A stretch of DNA of 64,000 nucleotides. It comes from Curtobacterium sp. MCJR17_020 (lineage in GTDB: Bacteria > Actinomycetota > Actinomycetes > Actinomycetales > Microbacteriaceae). The stretch spans positions 186,001-250,000 of the forward strand of contig NZ_CP126260.1 in assembly GCF_003234365.2 (NCBI RefSeq). Direction: 5' to 3'. The translations under genes were made by a program, and so were the position numbers. Every line of letters starts with the position of its first letter. The stretch's first letter is position 1. Below, piece by piece: positions 44,406 through 52,071 of this stretch. Under the pieces are notes generated by a model. It made no database searches and was not told the DNA's origin. It worked only from the letters and a program-made list of their open reading frames with translations.

Positions 44406-45052
44406 GCGTCGGTCGCCACGGCGAGGGGGAGCAGGACGGTCGGAGCGGGAGCGGCCTCGCGCCCCGCGAACGGCACCGGCTGGCAGACCATCAGGTAGTC
44501 GCCGGGCTCGACCTCGGACAGGTCCGCGTTCTCGAGGATCACGACGCCGGCGCCGCACAGGGCGACGTGTGTCGGCCACGCCTCGGTGTGTGCCGGGGCC
44601 TCCATCGTCATGTAGTCGATGCCGACGAACCGGACCCCGCGGTCGACCAGCCACTGCGCGCCGCTCGGGCCGAGGCCGACCCACGTCTCCGACCGCTCGT
44701 TCCGGGTCAGCGCGTCGGTCGAGTTGCGCGTGCGGAACAGCACGCGCTCGGCGCCGGCCGCACCCGCCTCCTCGAGGTCGTCGGCGGTGATCTCCTCGAC
44801 GACGTGTCGCAGGTCGAGGACGCGGACCGGGCCGACCACGCTCTCGAGCGCGATCTCGTCGACGGTCGTCGCACCGGGCACGAAGTGCGACGGGGCGTCG
44901 ACGTGCGTGCCCGTGTGCGCACCGATCAGCCAGCGGGACACGTCCGACGGGTACCCGTCCGCGATCTCCTCGACCATCTCGAAGGTGGGGCGCCGGCCCC
45001 AGTGCAGCATCTCGGGGGAGATGGGGATGTTGATGTCGATCGCGTCGGTCAT
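44402..45052 (-). CDS. Cyclase-family metal hydrolase (kynurenine-formamidase-like)
   Basis: 216 aa from the ATG at 45052. The diagnostic metal motif is H46-T-G-T-H50-V-D52-A-P-S-H56 (PF04199). Family members include kynurenine formamidase, isatin hydrolase and creatininase-unrelated cyclic imide hydrolases, opening amide bonds with zinc or manganese. The GIDYMTMEAPAHTEAWPTH stretch is also conserved in the family. Ring opening of a lactam/imide or removal of a formyl group is likely in this cluster. Confidence 0.88.
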   Translation of the reverse strand: MTDAIDINIPISPEMLHWGRRPTFEMVEEIADGYPSDVSRWLIGAHTGTHVDAPSHFVPGATTVDEIALESVVGPVRVLDLRHVVEEITADDLEEAGAAGAERVLFRTRNSTDALTRNERSETWVGLGPSGAQWLVDRGVRFVGIDYMTMEAPAHTEAWPTHVALCGAGVVILENADLSEVEPGDYLMVCQPVPFAGREAAPAPTVLLPLAVATDA

Positions 45053-45079
45053 GGCGTCCTCCCGGAACTCCGGCACAAT

Positions 45080-45106
45080 GGATTCGGATTGGCACAAATT
45101 GTATCC
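45080..45106. promoter_or_regulatory. Phased operator pair between cyclase and MBL genes
   Basis: Cores GGATTC (45080) and GTATCC (45101) are 21 bp apart. On the minus strand GGATACAAT contains a -10-like TACAAT. The pair sits between divergent starts at 45052 and 45130 and marks the right end of the regulon. Confidence 0.72.
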
Positions 45107-45129
45107 AATCAAGCCGGAGGTGCAAGGGC

Positions 45130-45939
45130 ATGGCGAAGACGTTCGACGGGGCGGTGTGGACCGGAGCCGCACTCGGGGGCCGGCCACGCGGGCTCGTGCC
45201 GCTCGTACTCGGGTGGGAACCGATCCCCGAGTCGATCTCCCTGCGGGGCGGCGATCCCGCACGCTTCCTGCTCGAACCCGTCACCGCCGCGGCCGTCGTC
45301 TTCGACCACGGCTGGGTGCTCCTCGACGGTGGGTTCAACGTCGACCGCGTGCGCGACCCCGAGGAGCGACCCGCGCACTACGAGTACGAGAGCTACACGG
45401 CGGTCGTACCGCCCGGCGACGCGCTCGCCGAGGGGGTCGCGGCTGCGGGACTGGCGTGGGACGACCTGGCGCTCTGCGCGATCTCGCACGTGCACCTCGA
45501 CCACACGGGCGGCCTCCGGCTCGTCCCACCGGGCACCCCGGTCGCGCTGCAGCGACGGGAGTGGGACTGGTTGCAGAGCGGCATCGGTCGGCGGGAGACG
45601 GTCGTCGTCGACGACGTGCTCGACGCCGACGTCCGGGTGTTCCTGCTCGACGGGGACACGGGACTGGCATCCGGCCTGACCGCACTCGACACCCGCGGTC
45701 ACACGCCGGGGCACCAGTCGTTCCGCGTCGACCTGCCGGATCGGACCGTGGTGCTCGCGTGCGACGCCGCCGACCTCGAGCGGAACCTCACCGAGCGGAC
45801 TCCGTGTGGGTGGGTGGGGAGGGCCGGGGACGAGCTCGAGGCGCAGCGTTCGATCGACCGGCTGGCGGACCTGGCCGCCGAGCCCGGCGTCGAGGTCTGG
45901 CCCGGGCACGACCCCGAGTGGGCGGCCTGGCGGCGCTGA
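45130..45939 (+). CDS. MBL-fold hydrolase (quorum-quenching-lactonase-like)
   Basis: 269 aa. H120-x-H122-x-D124-H125 (SHVHLDHTGG), GHTPGHQS, VLACDAAD and the terminal PGHDPEW supply the full dinuclear metal set of the metallo-beta-lactamase fold. Related N-acyl homoserine lactonases and other lactone/ester hydrolases share this layout. The ATG at 45130 follows CCGGAGGTGCAAGGGC. It is the last gene of the cluster and the only one transcribed rightward from the shared operator at 45080-45106. Confidence 0.88.
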   Translation: MAKTFDGAVWTGAALGGRPRGLVPLVLGWEPIPESISLRGGDPARFLLEPVTAAAVVFDHGWVLLDGGFNVDRVRDPEERPAHYEYESYTAVVPPGDALAEGVAAAGLAWDDLALCAISHVHLDHTGGLRLVPPGTPVALQRREWDWLQSGIGRRETVVVDDVLDADVRVFLLDGDTGLASGLTALDTRGHTPGHQSFRVDLPDRTVVLACDAADLERNLTERTPCGWVGRAGDELEAQRSIDRLADLAAEPGVEVWPGHDPEWAAWRR

Positions 45940-45981
45940 GCCTGCGGGTCCGAGCCAGCGGGGCACCGTGCTCGGGATGGG

Positions 45982-46497
45982 TCACCCTGCCCGCGGTGGT
46001 TGCTCCGGCAGTGCGGCCCACACATCCGCCCAGACGAGCTCGAAGTCGACGGGCGCGAGCCGATGCGCCCGCACGGCCAGCTCCAGGATCGAGAGCGCGT
46101 CGAGCGACCCGGCGAGGAGCCGCTCGTCGCCGTGCACCTCCGGCCGACCGTTGCCCAGGAACGTGGTCACGGTGACCGATCGCACCCGCGGACGGAGCCG
46201 CCGAGTGGCCCGGCCGAGGACGACGAACCCCGCGGCGTACAGCGCGAGTCCGACGGGCATGCCCGCCGCCGGCACCGAGACCGCCAGGACCACGACCACG
46301 AGCGCGGTGAACGCCCCGACCGCGGGCCAGACGTGCCATGCCCGGAGCAGCAGGCGTTCGCTCGTGTTCGTCCCGGGTGGGAACACGACGAGTGTCCGCG
46401 AGGTCCACATCGTGCGTCCCACCGGCCGGATCGTGTACCGGCCCCACAGGTGCGGCCCGTCGATCAGGCGGTCGCGGACCGACGTCGCCGTGGTCAC
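45982..46497 (-). CDS. Hypothetical protein with two central membrane helices
   Basis: 171 aa, GTG start overlapping the stop of the gene upstream (GTGA). Residues about 50-85 (VWPAVGAFTALVVVVLAVSV, then VGLALYAAGFVVLG) form a helical hairpin in the membrane between two cytosolic parts: an N-terminal GPHLWGRYTIRPVGRTMW and a C-terminal domain with GDERLLAGSLDALSILE. I do not recognise the family. It is coupled to another unknown gene, so the two probably act together. Confidence 0.65.
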   Translation of the reverse strand: MTTATSVRDRLIDGPHLWGRYTIRPVGRTMWTSRTLVVFPPGTNTSERLLLRAWHVWPAVGAFTALVVVVLAVSVPAAGMPVGLALYAAGFVVLGRATRRLRPRVRSVTVTTFLGNGRPEVHGDERLLAGSLDALSILELAVRAHRLAPVDFELVWADVWAALPEQPPRAG

Positions 46498-47051
46498 CGC
46501 TCCACCGGCAGGAGCTCGGCGCGGACGGGCACGGCCGTGCTGACGACGTCCCGGTGCCGGACGGTCGTGAGGCAGGGGAAGCAGACCAGGTCACCATCGC
46601 GGACATCGGCCGGCAGCGGAGCCGGGAGGCGGTGGAACGGACCGTCGGCCTGACCGTCACATCGGGTGACGACGTACATCGTGGCGAGGGGAGCGGTGCT
46701 CCGGCGTCCGATCAGGCGCACCTGGTCGAGCACGGCGCAGGTCGGCAGGACCGCGTCCAGTTCCAGGAGCACCACCCCGGTGCGCGGCCGTCGGACCCGG
46801 GTGACCGACGCGACCGCGACGCTGACGTCTCGAGGGGTCCAGCCGCGCGGGCGGTAGCGCGGCGGCGACTGCTCCGCGGTGTGCACGCTCGGGGTGCCGG
46901 TCAGGTCGGCGAGCCGGACCATCGAGATCGCGGCGACCACCAGGTCGTCGGTGGTCGCCACGGTGTGGGCCGGCCACAGGACCGGGTCCATCGGATCCGG
47001 CAGGGACGCACGGAGCGTCGGCATGATCGCTGTCAGTGTCACACCGGACAC
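46494..47051 (-). CDS. Hypothetical soluble protein
   Basis: 185 aa if started at the GTG at 47051; a GTG at 47042 (better spaced from GGGAG) or the ATG at 47024 are alternatives. The sequence is beta-rich (VGVLLLELD-type strands, e.g. GVVLLELDAVLPTCAVLD) with two Cys late in the chain (DLVCFPCLTTV). There is no signal peptide or known motif. GTGA overlap with the membrane protein downstream suggests a functional pair. No function is assigned. Confidence 0.6.
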   Translation of the reverse strand: MSGVTLTAIMPTLRASLPDPMDPVLWPAHTVATTDDLVVAAISMVRLADLTGTPSVHTAEQSPPRYRPRGWTPRDVSVAVASVTRVRRPRTGVVLLELDAVLPTCAVLDQVRLIGRRSTAPLATMYVVTRCDGQADGPFHRLPAPLPADVRDGDLVCFPCLTTVRHRDVVSTAVPVRAELLPVER

Positions 47052-47128
47052 GCTCCCGTGCGGACAGGCAAGGGGGAAGGTGCCCTGACGGAACCCCTAC
47101 GCCCGAGTGACGACTCCTGACGGTCCGC

Positions 47129-48037
47129 TCACTCGATGTCGACGTCCCGCTTGCCGCGCCGCACGATCAGCGGGTCCGGCTTGCCGATCACGTCGACCGC
47201 CTTGTCCGGGTAGTCGAACTGCGTCAGGAAGTACCGCATCGCGTTGAGTCGGGCGCGCTTCTTGTCGTTCGACCGCACGATGGTCCACGGTGCGTACCGC
47301 TTGTCGGTCCGGGTGAACATCGCCATCTTCGCCTCGGTGTAGTCCTCCCAGCGGTCGAGGGACAGCAGGTCGATGTCGGACAGCTTCCACCGGCGCACCG
47401 GGTCGAGCTGCCGCATCGCGAAGCGGGTGCGCTGCTCGCGGCGCGTGACCGAGAACCAGAACTTCGTCAGGTGGATGCCGGAGTCGACGAGCATCCGCTC
47501 GAACTGCGGCACCTGGGTCATGAACGACTCGTACTGGTCGTCGTCGCAGAACCCCATCACCCGCTCGACGCCGGCGCGGTTGTACCAGGAGCGGTCGAAC
47601 AGGACCATCTCGCCGGCAGACGGCAGGTGCTGCACGTAGCGCTGGAAGTACCACTCACCACGTTCCCGCTCGCTCGGCTTGCTGAGCGCCACCACGCGCG
47701 AGGTCCGGGGGTTGAGGTGTTCGGTGAACCGCTTGATGGTGCCGCCCTTGCCCGCGGCGTCACGCCCCTCGAACAGCACGACGACCTTCTGACCGGTGTC
47801 CTCGAGCCAGTACTGGCACTTCAGGAGCTCGATCTGCAGCTGGTACTTCGCGTACTCGTACTCCTCGCGCGGCAGTCGCTCGTCGTACGGGTAGTCGTCG
47901 CGCCACGTCAGGACGGGGTTGCCGTGCGGGTCGATGAGGTCCGGGTCGGCGGTGTGTCCGTCCGCGACGCTGTAGCCCTCGGTCCGGAGCTGCTCGATGT
48001 ACTCCCGGAGTGGTTGCGAGTACGGCGCTGTGTCCAC
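47129..48037 (-). CDS. ppk2: Polyphosphate kinase 2
   Basis: 302 aa from the GTG at 48037, preceded by GGAGACACC; the longer TTG frame is less likely. Walker A GRDAAGKGG (91-99), the DRSWYNRAGVERVMGF lid/Walker B region and the ERERGEWYFQRYVQHLP stretch define PPK2. The enzyme phosphorylates NDPs or NMPs with polyphosphate in the cytosol. The single-domain length fits class I (NDP-phosphorylating) better than the fused forms. It stands alone between the unknown pair and the aldo/keto reductase. Confidence 0.93.
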   Translation of the reverse strand: MDTAPYSQPLREYIEQLRTEGYSVADGHTADPDLIDPHGNPVLTWRDDYPYDERLPREEYEYAKYQLQIELLKCQYWLEDTGQKVVVLFEGRDAAGKGGTIKRFTEHLNPRTSRVVALSKPSERERGEWYFQRYVQHLPSAGEMVLFDRSWYNRAGVERVMGFCDDDQYESFMTQVPQFERMLVDSGIHLTKFWFSVTRREQRTRFAMRQLDPVRRWKLSDIDLLSLDRWEDYTEAKMAMFTRTDKRYAPWTIVRSNDKKRARLNAMRYFLTQFDYPDKAVDVIGKPDPLIVRRGKRDVDIE

Positions 48038-48200
48038 GGTGTCTCCTCTGCCCGCCGATCGGTCGGCTGGTCCCATCCCATCCTGTCCTGTGTGACCCGA
48101 CAACTGCCCAACCGGACGTGTCCCTCAGGTGACCAAGCGGCTGCGTGATCCGACGCGGTAGCGTTCTCGATGGCCTGTCCCCGACCCGGATCGAGCAACG

Positions 48201-49202
48201 ATGCCTGACGTCCACCTGCCTGCCGCCGACCGCTACGAGCAGCTCCCGTACCAGCGCGTGGGGAGGAGCGGCCTCATGCTGCCGCGCATCTCCCTCGGCC
48301 TGTGGAACAACTTCGGCGCCGACCGCGCACTCGCCACGCAGCGCGACATCGTGCTGCACGCCTTCGACCGCGGGATCACCCACTTCGACCTGGCGAACAA
48401 CTACGGTCCGCCTGCCGGGTCCGCCGAGGAGCAGTTCGGCCGCATCCTCGAGTCGGACCTGCGTCCGTACCGTGACGAGATCGTGGTGTCGACGAAGGCC
48501 GGCTACGACATGTGGCCGGGCCCGTACGGCGACCGGGGTTCCCGCAAGTACATGCTCGCGTCGCTCGACCAGTCGCTCGGGCGCCTCGGGCTGGACTACG
48601 TCGACGTCTTCTACTCGCACCGTCCGGACCCCGAGACCCCCATCGAGGAGACGGTCAGCGCCCTCGTGACCGCGGTCCGTTCGGGCAAGGCGCTCTACGC
48701 GGGCATCTCGAACTACGACCCGGCGCAGACTGCCGCGGCAGCCGAGGCGCTCGCCGCCGAGAACATGCACCTGCTCATCCACCAGCCGCGCTACAACATG
48801 TTCGACCGGGTCCCCGAGGACGGGCTCTTCGACGAGCTCACGCGTCTCGGAACCGGTGCGATCGTGTTCTCGCCGTTGGCCGGTGGGCTGTTGACGGACC
48901 GCTACCTGGACGGTTCGGTTCCGGTCGGGTCGCGTGCGGCCGAGGGCCGCTGGTTCGGTGCGGACCGCATCGACGACGAGTACCTGACCACGGCGCGGGC
49001 GCTCAACGACATCGCGGTGGCGCGCGGGCAGACGCTCGCGCAGCTCGCGATCACGTGGGTGCTCCGGCAGCCCGCCGTCACGTCGGCGCTGGTCGGGGCA
49101 TCGAGCGTTCGTCAGCTGGACGGCACGCTCGACTCCCTCGCGGGTGCCCCGCTCACCGACGAGGAGCTCGCGGCGATCGACGCGTTGGTGCCGCGCGGCT
49201 GA
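48201..49202 (+). CDS. Aldo/keto reductase, YghZ (L-glyceraldehyde 3-phosphate reductase)-like
   Basis: 333 aa. LGLWNNFG, FDLANNYGPPAGSAEEQFG, STKAGYDMWPGPYGD and YSHRPDPETP give the Asp-Tyr-Lys-His tetrad of the AKR fold, and the GPPAGSAEE loop is characteristic of the YghZ/AKR14 branch. NADPH-dependent reduction of small aldehydes or methylglyoxal is the family role. The gene is monocistronic and followed by the tandem duplication and a strong hairpin. Confidence 0.9.
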   Translation: MPDVHLPAADRYEQLPYQRVGRSGLMLPRISLGLWNNFGADRALATQRDIVLHAFDRGITHFDLANNYGPPAGSAEEQFGRILESDLRPYRDEIVVSTKAGYDMWPGPYGDRGSRKYMLASLDQSLGRLGLDYVDVFYSHRPDPETPIEETVSALVTAVRSGKALYAGISNYDPAQTAAAAEALAAENMHLLIHQPRYNMFDRVPEDGLFDELTRLGTGAIVFSPLAGGLLTDRYLDGSVPVGSRAAEGRWFGADRIDDEYLTTARALNDIAVARGQTLAQLAITWVLRQPAVTSALVGASSVRQLDGTLDSLAGAPLTDEELAAIDALVPRG

Positions 49203-49237
49203 CGCACGCCGGATGCAGTGGGCGTGACCCCTGGACG

Positions 49238-49357
49238 GACGGGAGGTGGACCCCACCCGCCGGTACCGGCGCACCGCGCCAGCGGGGCGACGGCCGTGAC
49301 GGGAGGTGGGCCCCACCCGCCGGTACCGGCGCACCGCGCCAGCGGGGCGACGGCCGT
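49238..49357. repeat. 60-bp tandem duplication behind the aldo/keto reductase
   Basis: Units 49238-49297 and 49298-49357 match at 59 of 60 positions (A/G difference in GGGAGGTGGA/G) and are followed by a third partial unit GACGGGAGG. Each unit holds the self-complementary GGTACC and a GGGAGGTGG...CCACC pair. It lies between convergent genes and is untranslated. Confidence 0.9.
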
Positions 49358-49397
49358 GACGGGAGGGACGGTGCCAGCTGGCACCGCGCCTCCCGTC
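49358..49397. terminator. Bidirectional terminator between aldo/keto reductase and msrA
   Basis: The nested stems GACGGGAGG (49358-49366)/CCTCCCGTC (49389-49397) and GGTGCC/GGCACC around AGCT form a strong hairpin between two convergent genes. There is no long T run. Confidence 0.75.
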
Positions 49398-49413
49398 TCT
49401 CGGTGGGTTGCCC

Positions 49414-49935
49414 CTAGACCGCCGCGGTCGCCTCGTCGCGGTGCGGGAGCTTCCAACCCGGGCGCACGAAGTGGCAGGTGTACCCGGCGGGGTACTTCTC
49501 GAGGTAGTCCTGGTGTTCCTCTTCGGCCTGCCAGAAGTCGCCTGCGGGCTCGACCTCGGTGACGACCTTGCCGGGCCAGATGCCCGAGGCGTCGACGTCG
49601 GCGATCGTGTCGCGCGCGACCTGCTCCTGCTCGGGCGAGGTGAAGAAGATCGCCGAACGGTACGCACGGCCGACGTCGTTGCCCTGGCGGTCCTTCGTCG
49701 ACGGGTCGTGGATCTGGAAGAAGAACTCGAGCAGGTCGCGGTACGAGATCACCGACGGGTCGAAGACGATCTCGACCGCCTCGGCGTGGTCACCGTGGTT
49801 GCGGTACGTCGCGTTCGGGGTGTCTCCGCCCGAGTAGCCGACGCGGGTGCTGATGATGCCGGGACGGCGGCGGAGGAGCTGCTGCGCTCCCCAGAAGCAG
49901 CCGCCGGCGAGGATGGCGGTTTCGGTGGTGGTCAT
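49414..49935 (-). CDS. msrA: Peptide methionine-(S)-S-oxide reductase MsrA
   Basis: 173 aa. The catalytic Cys13 is in [19 protein letters not shown] sequence ([19 protein letters not shown]), [14 protein letters not shown] and the terminal [16 protein letters not shown] are all standard. The enzyme repairs oxidised methionine in the cytosol. Full length; ATG at 49935 behind a GGAGGCCACC-like sequence. It is transcribed toward the hairpin at 49358-49397 and lies downstream of another aldo/keto reductase gene on the same strand. Confidence 0.96.
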   Translation of the reverse strand: MTTTETAILAGGCFWGAQQLLRRRPGIISTRVGYSGGDTPNATYRNHGDHAEAVEIVFDPSVISYRDLLEFFFQIHDPSTKDRQGNDVGRAYRSAIFFTSPEQEQVARDTIADVDASGIWPGKVVTEVEPAGDFWQAEEEHQDYLEKYPAGYTCHFVRPGWKLPHRDEATAAV

Positions 49936-50036
49936 GGTGGCCTCCTGAGGTCGTCGTGCCGCTGGCTGCGGCACCGTGTGGTGCAACCGGCAACCGGGCT
50001 GCGGTGTTCCCGTCGTCGGGCGGATGTCGGGTCGCG

Positions 50037-50858
50037 TCAGTTCGTGGTGTCCTCGAGCGCGTCGAGCGCGGCCACGTCGTCGGCCGACAGCACGAAGTCG
50101 ACGTCGGCGTTCGCGGCGATGCGCGACGGGGTGGTGGACTTCGGGAGCGGCAGGACGTCCTTCTCGAGCAGGAAGCGGATCGCGACCTGGGCGACGGTCT
50201 TGTCGTACTTCGCCGCGATCTCGGCGATCTGCTCGTTCTCGAGCAGTCCGCCGGTGGCGAGCGGGGAGTAGCCCTCGGTCAGGATGTCGTGCTCGCGGTC
50301 GAACGCGGTCGTCTCGTCCTGGGTGTTGCCGATGAACCAGCGGATCTGGTTGGCGTGCGGGACGACGTCGGTGCGGCCGAGCAGGTCCTCGAGGTCGGCG
50401 ACGGCGAAGTTCGAGACACCGATGCTCTTGGTGCGGCCGGCGTCGTAGAGCTCCTCGAAGACCTTCCAGACCTCGACGTTGCCGTCGCGGTGGTCCGAGC
50501 CCATGTCGCTCCAGGGCCACGGCGCGTGGATCAGGTACAGGTCGACGTGTCCGAGGTCGAGGTTGCGGCTGGACTCCTCGAAGGCGTCGCGGGCGCCGGA
50601 CGCGGTCTTGACCTCGGCCGGCAGCTTCGTGGTGATGAAGAGTTCGTCGCGGGGGATGCCGCTGTCACGGACGGCCTCGCCGACGCTCGCCTCGTTGCCG
50701 TAGGCCAGGGCGGTGTCGATGTGACGGTAGCCGGCGTCCAGGGCGGTCTTCGTGGCGTCGTAGGCGTCGTCGCCGGACGGGATCTGCCAGGTGCCGAAGC
50801 CGATCTTCGGGATGTGCAGGCCGTTGGACAGGATGAACGTGTCGGTGAGAGCGGGCAT
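50037..50858 (-). CDS. Aldo/keto reductase (2,5-diketo-gluconate reductase-like)
   Basis: 273 aa from the ATG at 50858. [37 protein letters not shown] and [11 protein letters not shown] give the catalytic Asp-Tyr-Lys-His set, and [15 protein letters not shown] is the NADPH 2'-phosphate loop. The AKR5-type family reduces diketogluconate and assorted aldehydes and ketones. The 100-bp gap to msrA downstream suggests separate transcription, although a shared message is possible. Confidence 0.92.
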   Translation of the reverse strand: MPALTDTFILSNGLHIPKIGFGTWQIPSGDDAYDATKTALDAGYRHIDTALAYGNEASVGEAVRDSGIPRDELFITTKLPAEVKTASGARDAFEESSRNLDLGHVDLYLIHAPWPWSDMGSDHRDGNVEVWKVFEELYDAGRTKSIGVSNFAVADLEDLLGRTDVVPHANQIRWFIGNTQDETTAFDREHDILTEGYSPLATGGLLENEQIAEIAAKYDKTVAQVAIRFLLEKDVLPLPKSTTPSRIAANADVDFVLSADDVAALDALEDTTN

Positions 50859-50999
50859 GCGACGGACAGTACGCCGCGGGTTGGTGGACGTGTGGAGCGC
50901 CGCCACCGCGCACCGCGCCCCTGCACGGGCATCGCGCCCCGACTCACGTGGGCGCGATGCCCGCCTGGGGGCGCGAACGCGTCAGGCGACGGTCGACTG

Positions 51000-51458
51000 T
51001 CAGCGCGTGCGCGCGCCGATGCGCGGCAGCACGAAGCCGAGGACGATCATCGCGACGGCGAGGAACGCGTGCAGCACGTTGTCCGCGCTGTTCAGGGGGA
51101 CGAAGTTCGCGGGGTCCGCCATGCCAGCCGTGAACAGACCGTAGACGAACAGGACCGCGTAGACGATGCCGCCGACGATCAGGTACAGGCGAGCGCCCGA
51201 CGCCGAACGGGCTGCGATGAGTCCGACGATGCCGAAGAGCAGGTGCACGATGTTGTGCAGGACCGACACCTGGAACAGGCCCAGGAGCAGGGCCATGGAG
51301 CCGTGACCGGCCATCGACATCGAGCCCATGTCCATCGTGAGCCCGGGGATGAAGCCGGCGATGCCGACGATCAGGAAGACGACACCGAAGAGGAGCGCAC
51401 CCTTCTGGGTCCACGTCGAGCCGGTGCGGTTGCGAGCGGTTGCTGCGTTGCTGGTCAT
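51000..51458 (-). CDS. DUF4383-family membrane protein
   Basis: 152 aa with four helices: LFGVVFLIVGIAGFIPGLT, LLLGLFQVSVLHNIVHLLFG, LIVGGIVYAVLFVYGLF and NVLHAFLAVAMIVLGFVLP. The FQVSVLHNIVHLLFG motif and DNxLHxxLA near the C-terminus are characteristic of DUF4383, found across Microbacteriaceae. Function is unknown. The Met/Ser-rich loop (TMDMGSMSMAGHGSM) after the first helix is extracellular by topology. RBS GAGAGG lies upstream. Confidence 0.82.
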   Translation of the reverse strand: MTSNAATARNRTGSTWTQKGALLFGVVFLIVGIAGFIPGLTMDMGSMSMAGHGSMALLLGLFQVSVLHNIVHLLFGIVGLIAARSASGARLYLIVGGIVYAVLFVYGLFTAGMADPANFVPLNSADNVLHAFLAVAMIVLGFVLPRIGARTR

Positions 51459-51635
51459 GGTGAGACCTCTCTTGTCGAGCGCGCCACGGATGTTGCGCAC
51501 AGGGTGTTCGGGGCCGATGCGCAGTCGGATTGCAGGGGGCATCCGATTTCCGAACATGCGGGTGTCCGCTGAACCGGCCCGCATGCCCCGCTGCCTACGC
51601 TCCGCCGTACGGCAACACCGACGGAAGGCAGCACC

Positions 51636-51992
51636 ATGGCAAGCGGAGTCGCAGCGGTATGGGTCCCGGTCACCGACATGCAGCGGGCGATCGCGTTCTA
51701 CCGCGACACTCTCGGACTGACGGTCACGGACGAGTCCGACGACTGGAGCGAGATCGACGCGAACGGCTTGATGATCGGCCTGAACGGCCGTGAGTCGGCG
51801 AGTCCGTCGAGCGGCGGGGGAGCGGTCATCACGTTCCAGCCGGACGGGTCGATCGAGGACGAGTTGGCCAGCATCCGCGAGCGTGGTGCGGACGTGCAGG
51901 GCGAGATCAGCGAGCACTCGTGGGGCAAGATCGTCCCGTTCAAGGACAGCGAGGGCAACGACCTGCAGTTCTACGCGCCGCCGCAGGGCTGA
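51636..51992 (+). CDS. VOC-family (glyoxalase/bleomycin-resistance-like) protein
   Basis: 118 aa with the classical strand-helix pattern VWVPVTDMQRAIAFYRDTLG at the start and GNDLQFYAP at the end, one complete vicinal-oxygen-chelate module. Such proteins dimerise to bind a metal and act as dioxygenases, isomerases or antibiotic-binding proteins. There is no neighbouring pathway gene, so the substrate is open. ATG follows GGAAGGCAGC, and a strong hairpin ends the unit. Confidence 0.88.
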   Translation: MASGVAAVWVPVTDMQRAIAFYRDTLGLTVTDESDDWSEIDANGLMIGLNGRESASPSSGGGAVITFQPDGSIEDELASIRERGADVQGEISEHSWGKIVPFKDSEGNDLQFYAPPQG

Positions 51993-52006
51993 CGCGACCC
52001 CAGGAC

Positions 52007-52048
52007 GGACGGGAGGCCCGTGGCGGTGTCGCCACGGGCCTCCCGTCC
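52007..52048. terminator. Strong bidirectional hairpin with 18-bp perfect stem
   Basis: GGACGGGAGGCCCGTGGC (52007-52024) is fully complementary to 52031-52048 around the loop GGTGTC. It separates convergent genes ending at 51992 and 52072. The lead-in GGACGGACGGGAGG also occurs at 49233-49246, so it is a recurring element. Confidence 0.85.
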
Positions 52049-52071
52049 GCCGTCTGGTTCCGTCGAGAGCG

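Noticed and set aside
49218..49562. 114-codon frame with repeated GPHPPVPAHRASGATAVTG
   Set aside because: Produced by the 60-bp intergenic tandem duplication and continuing antisense into msrA; not a gene.
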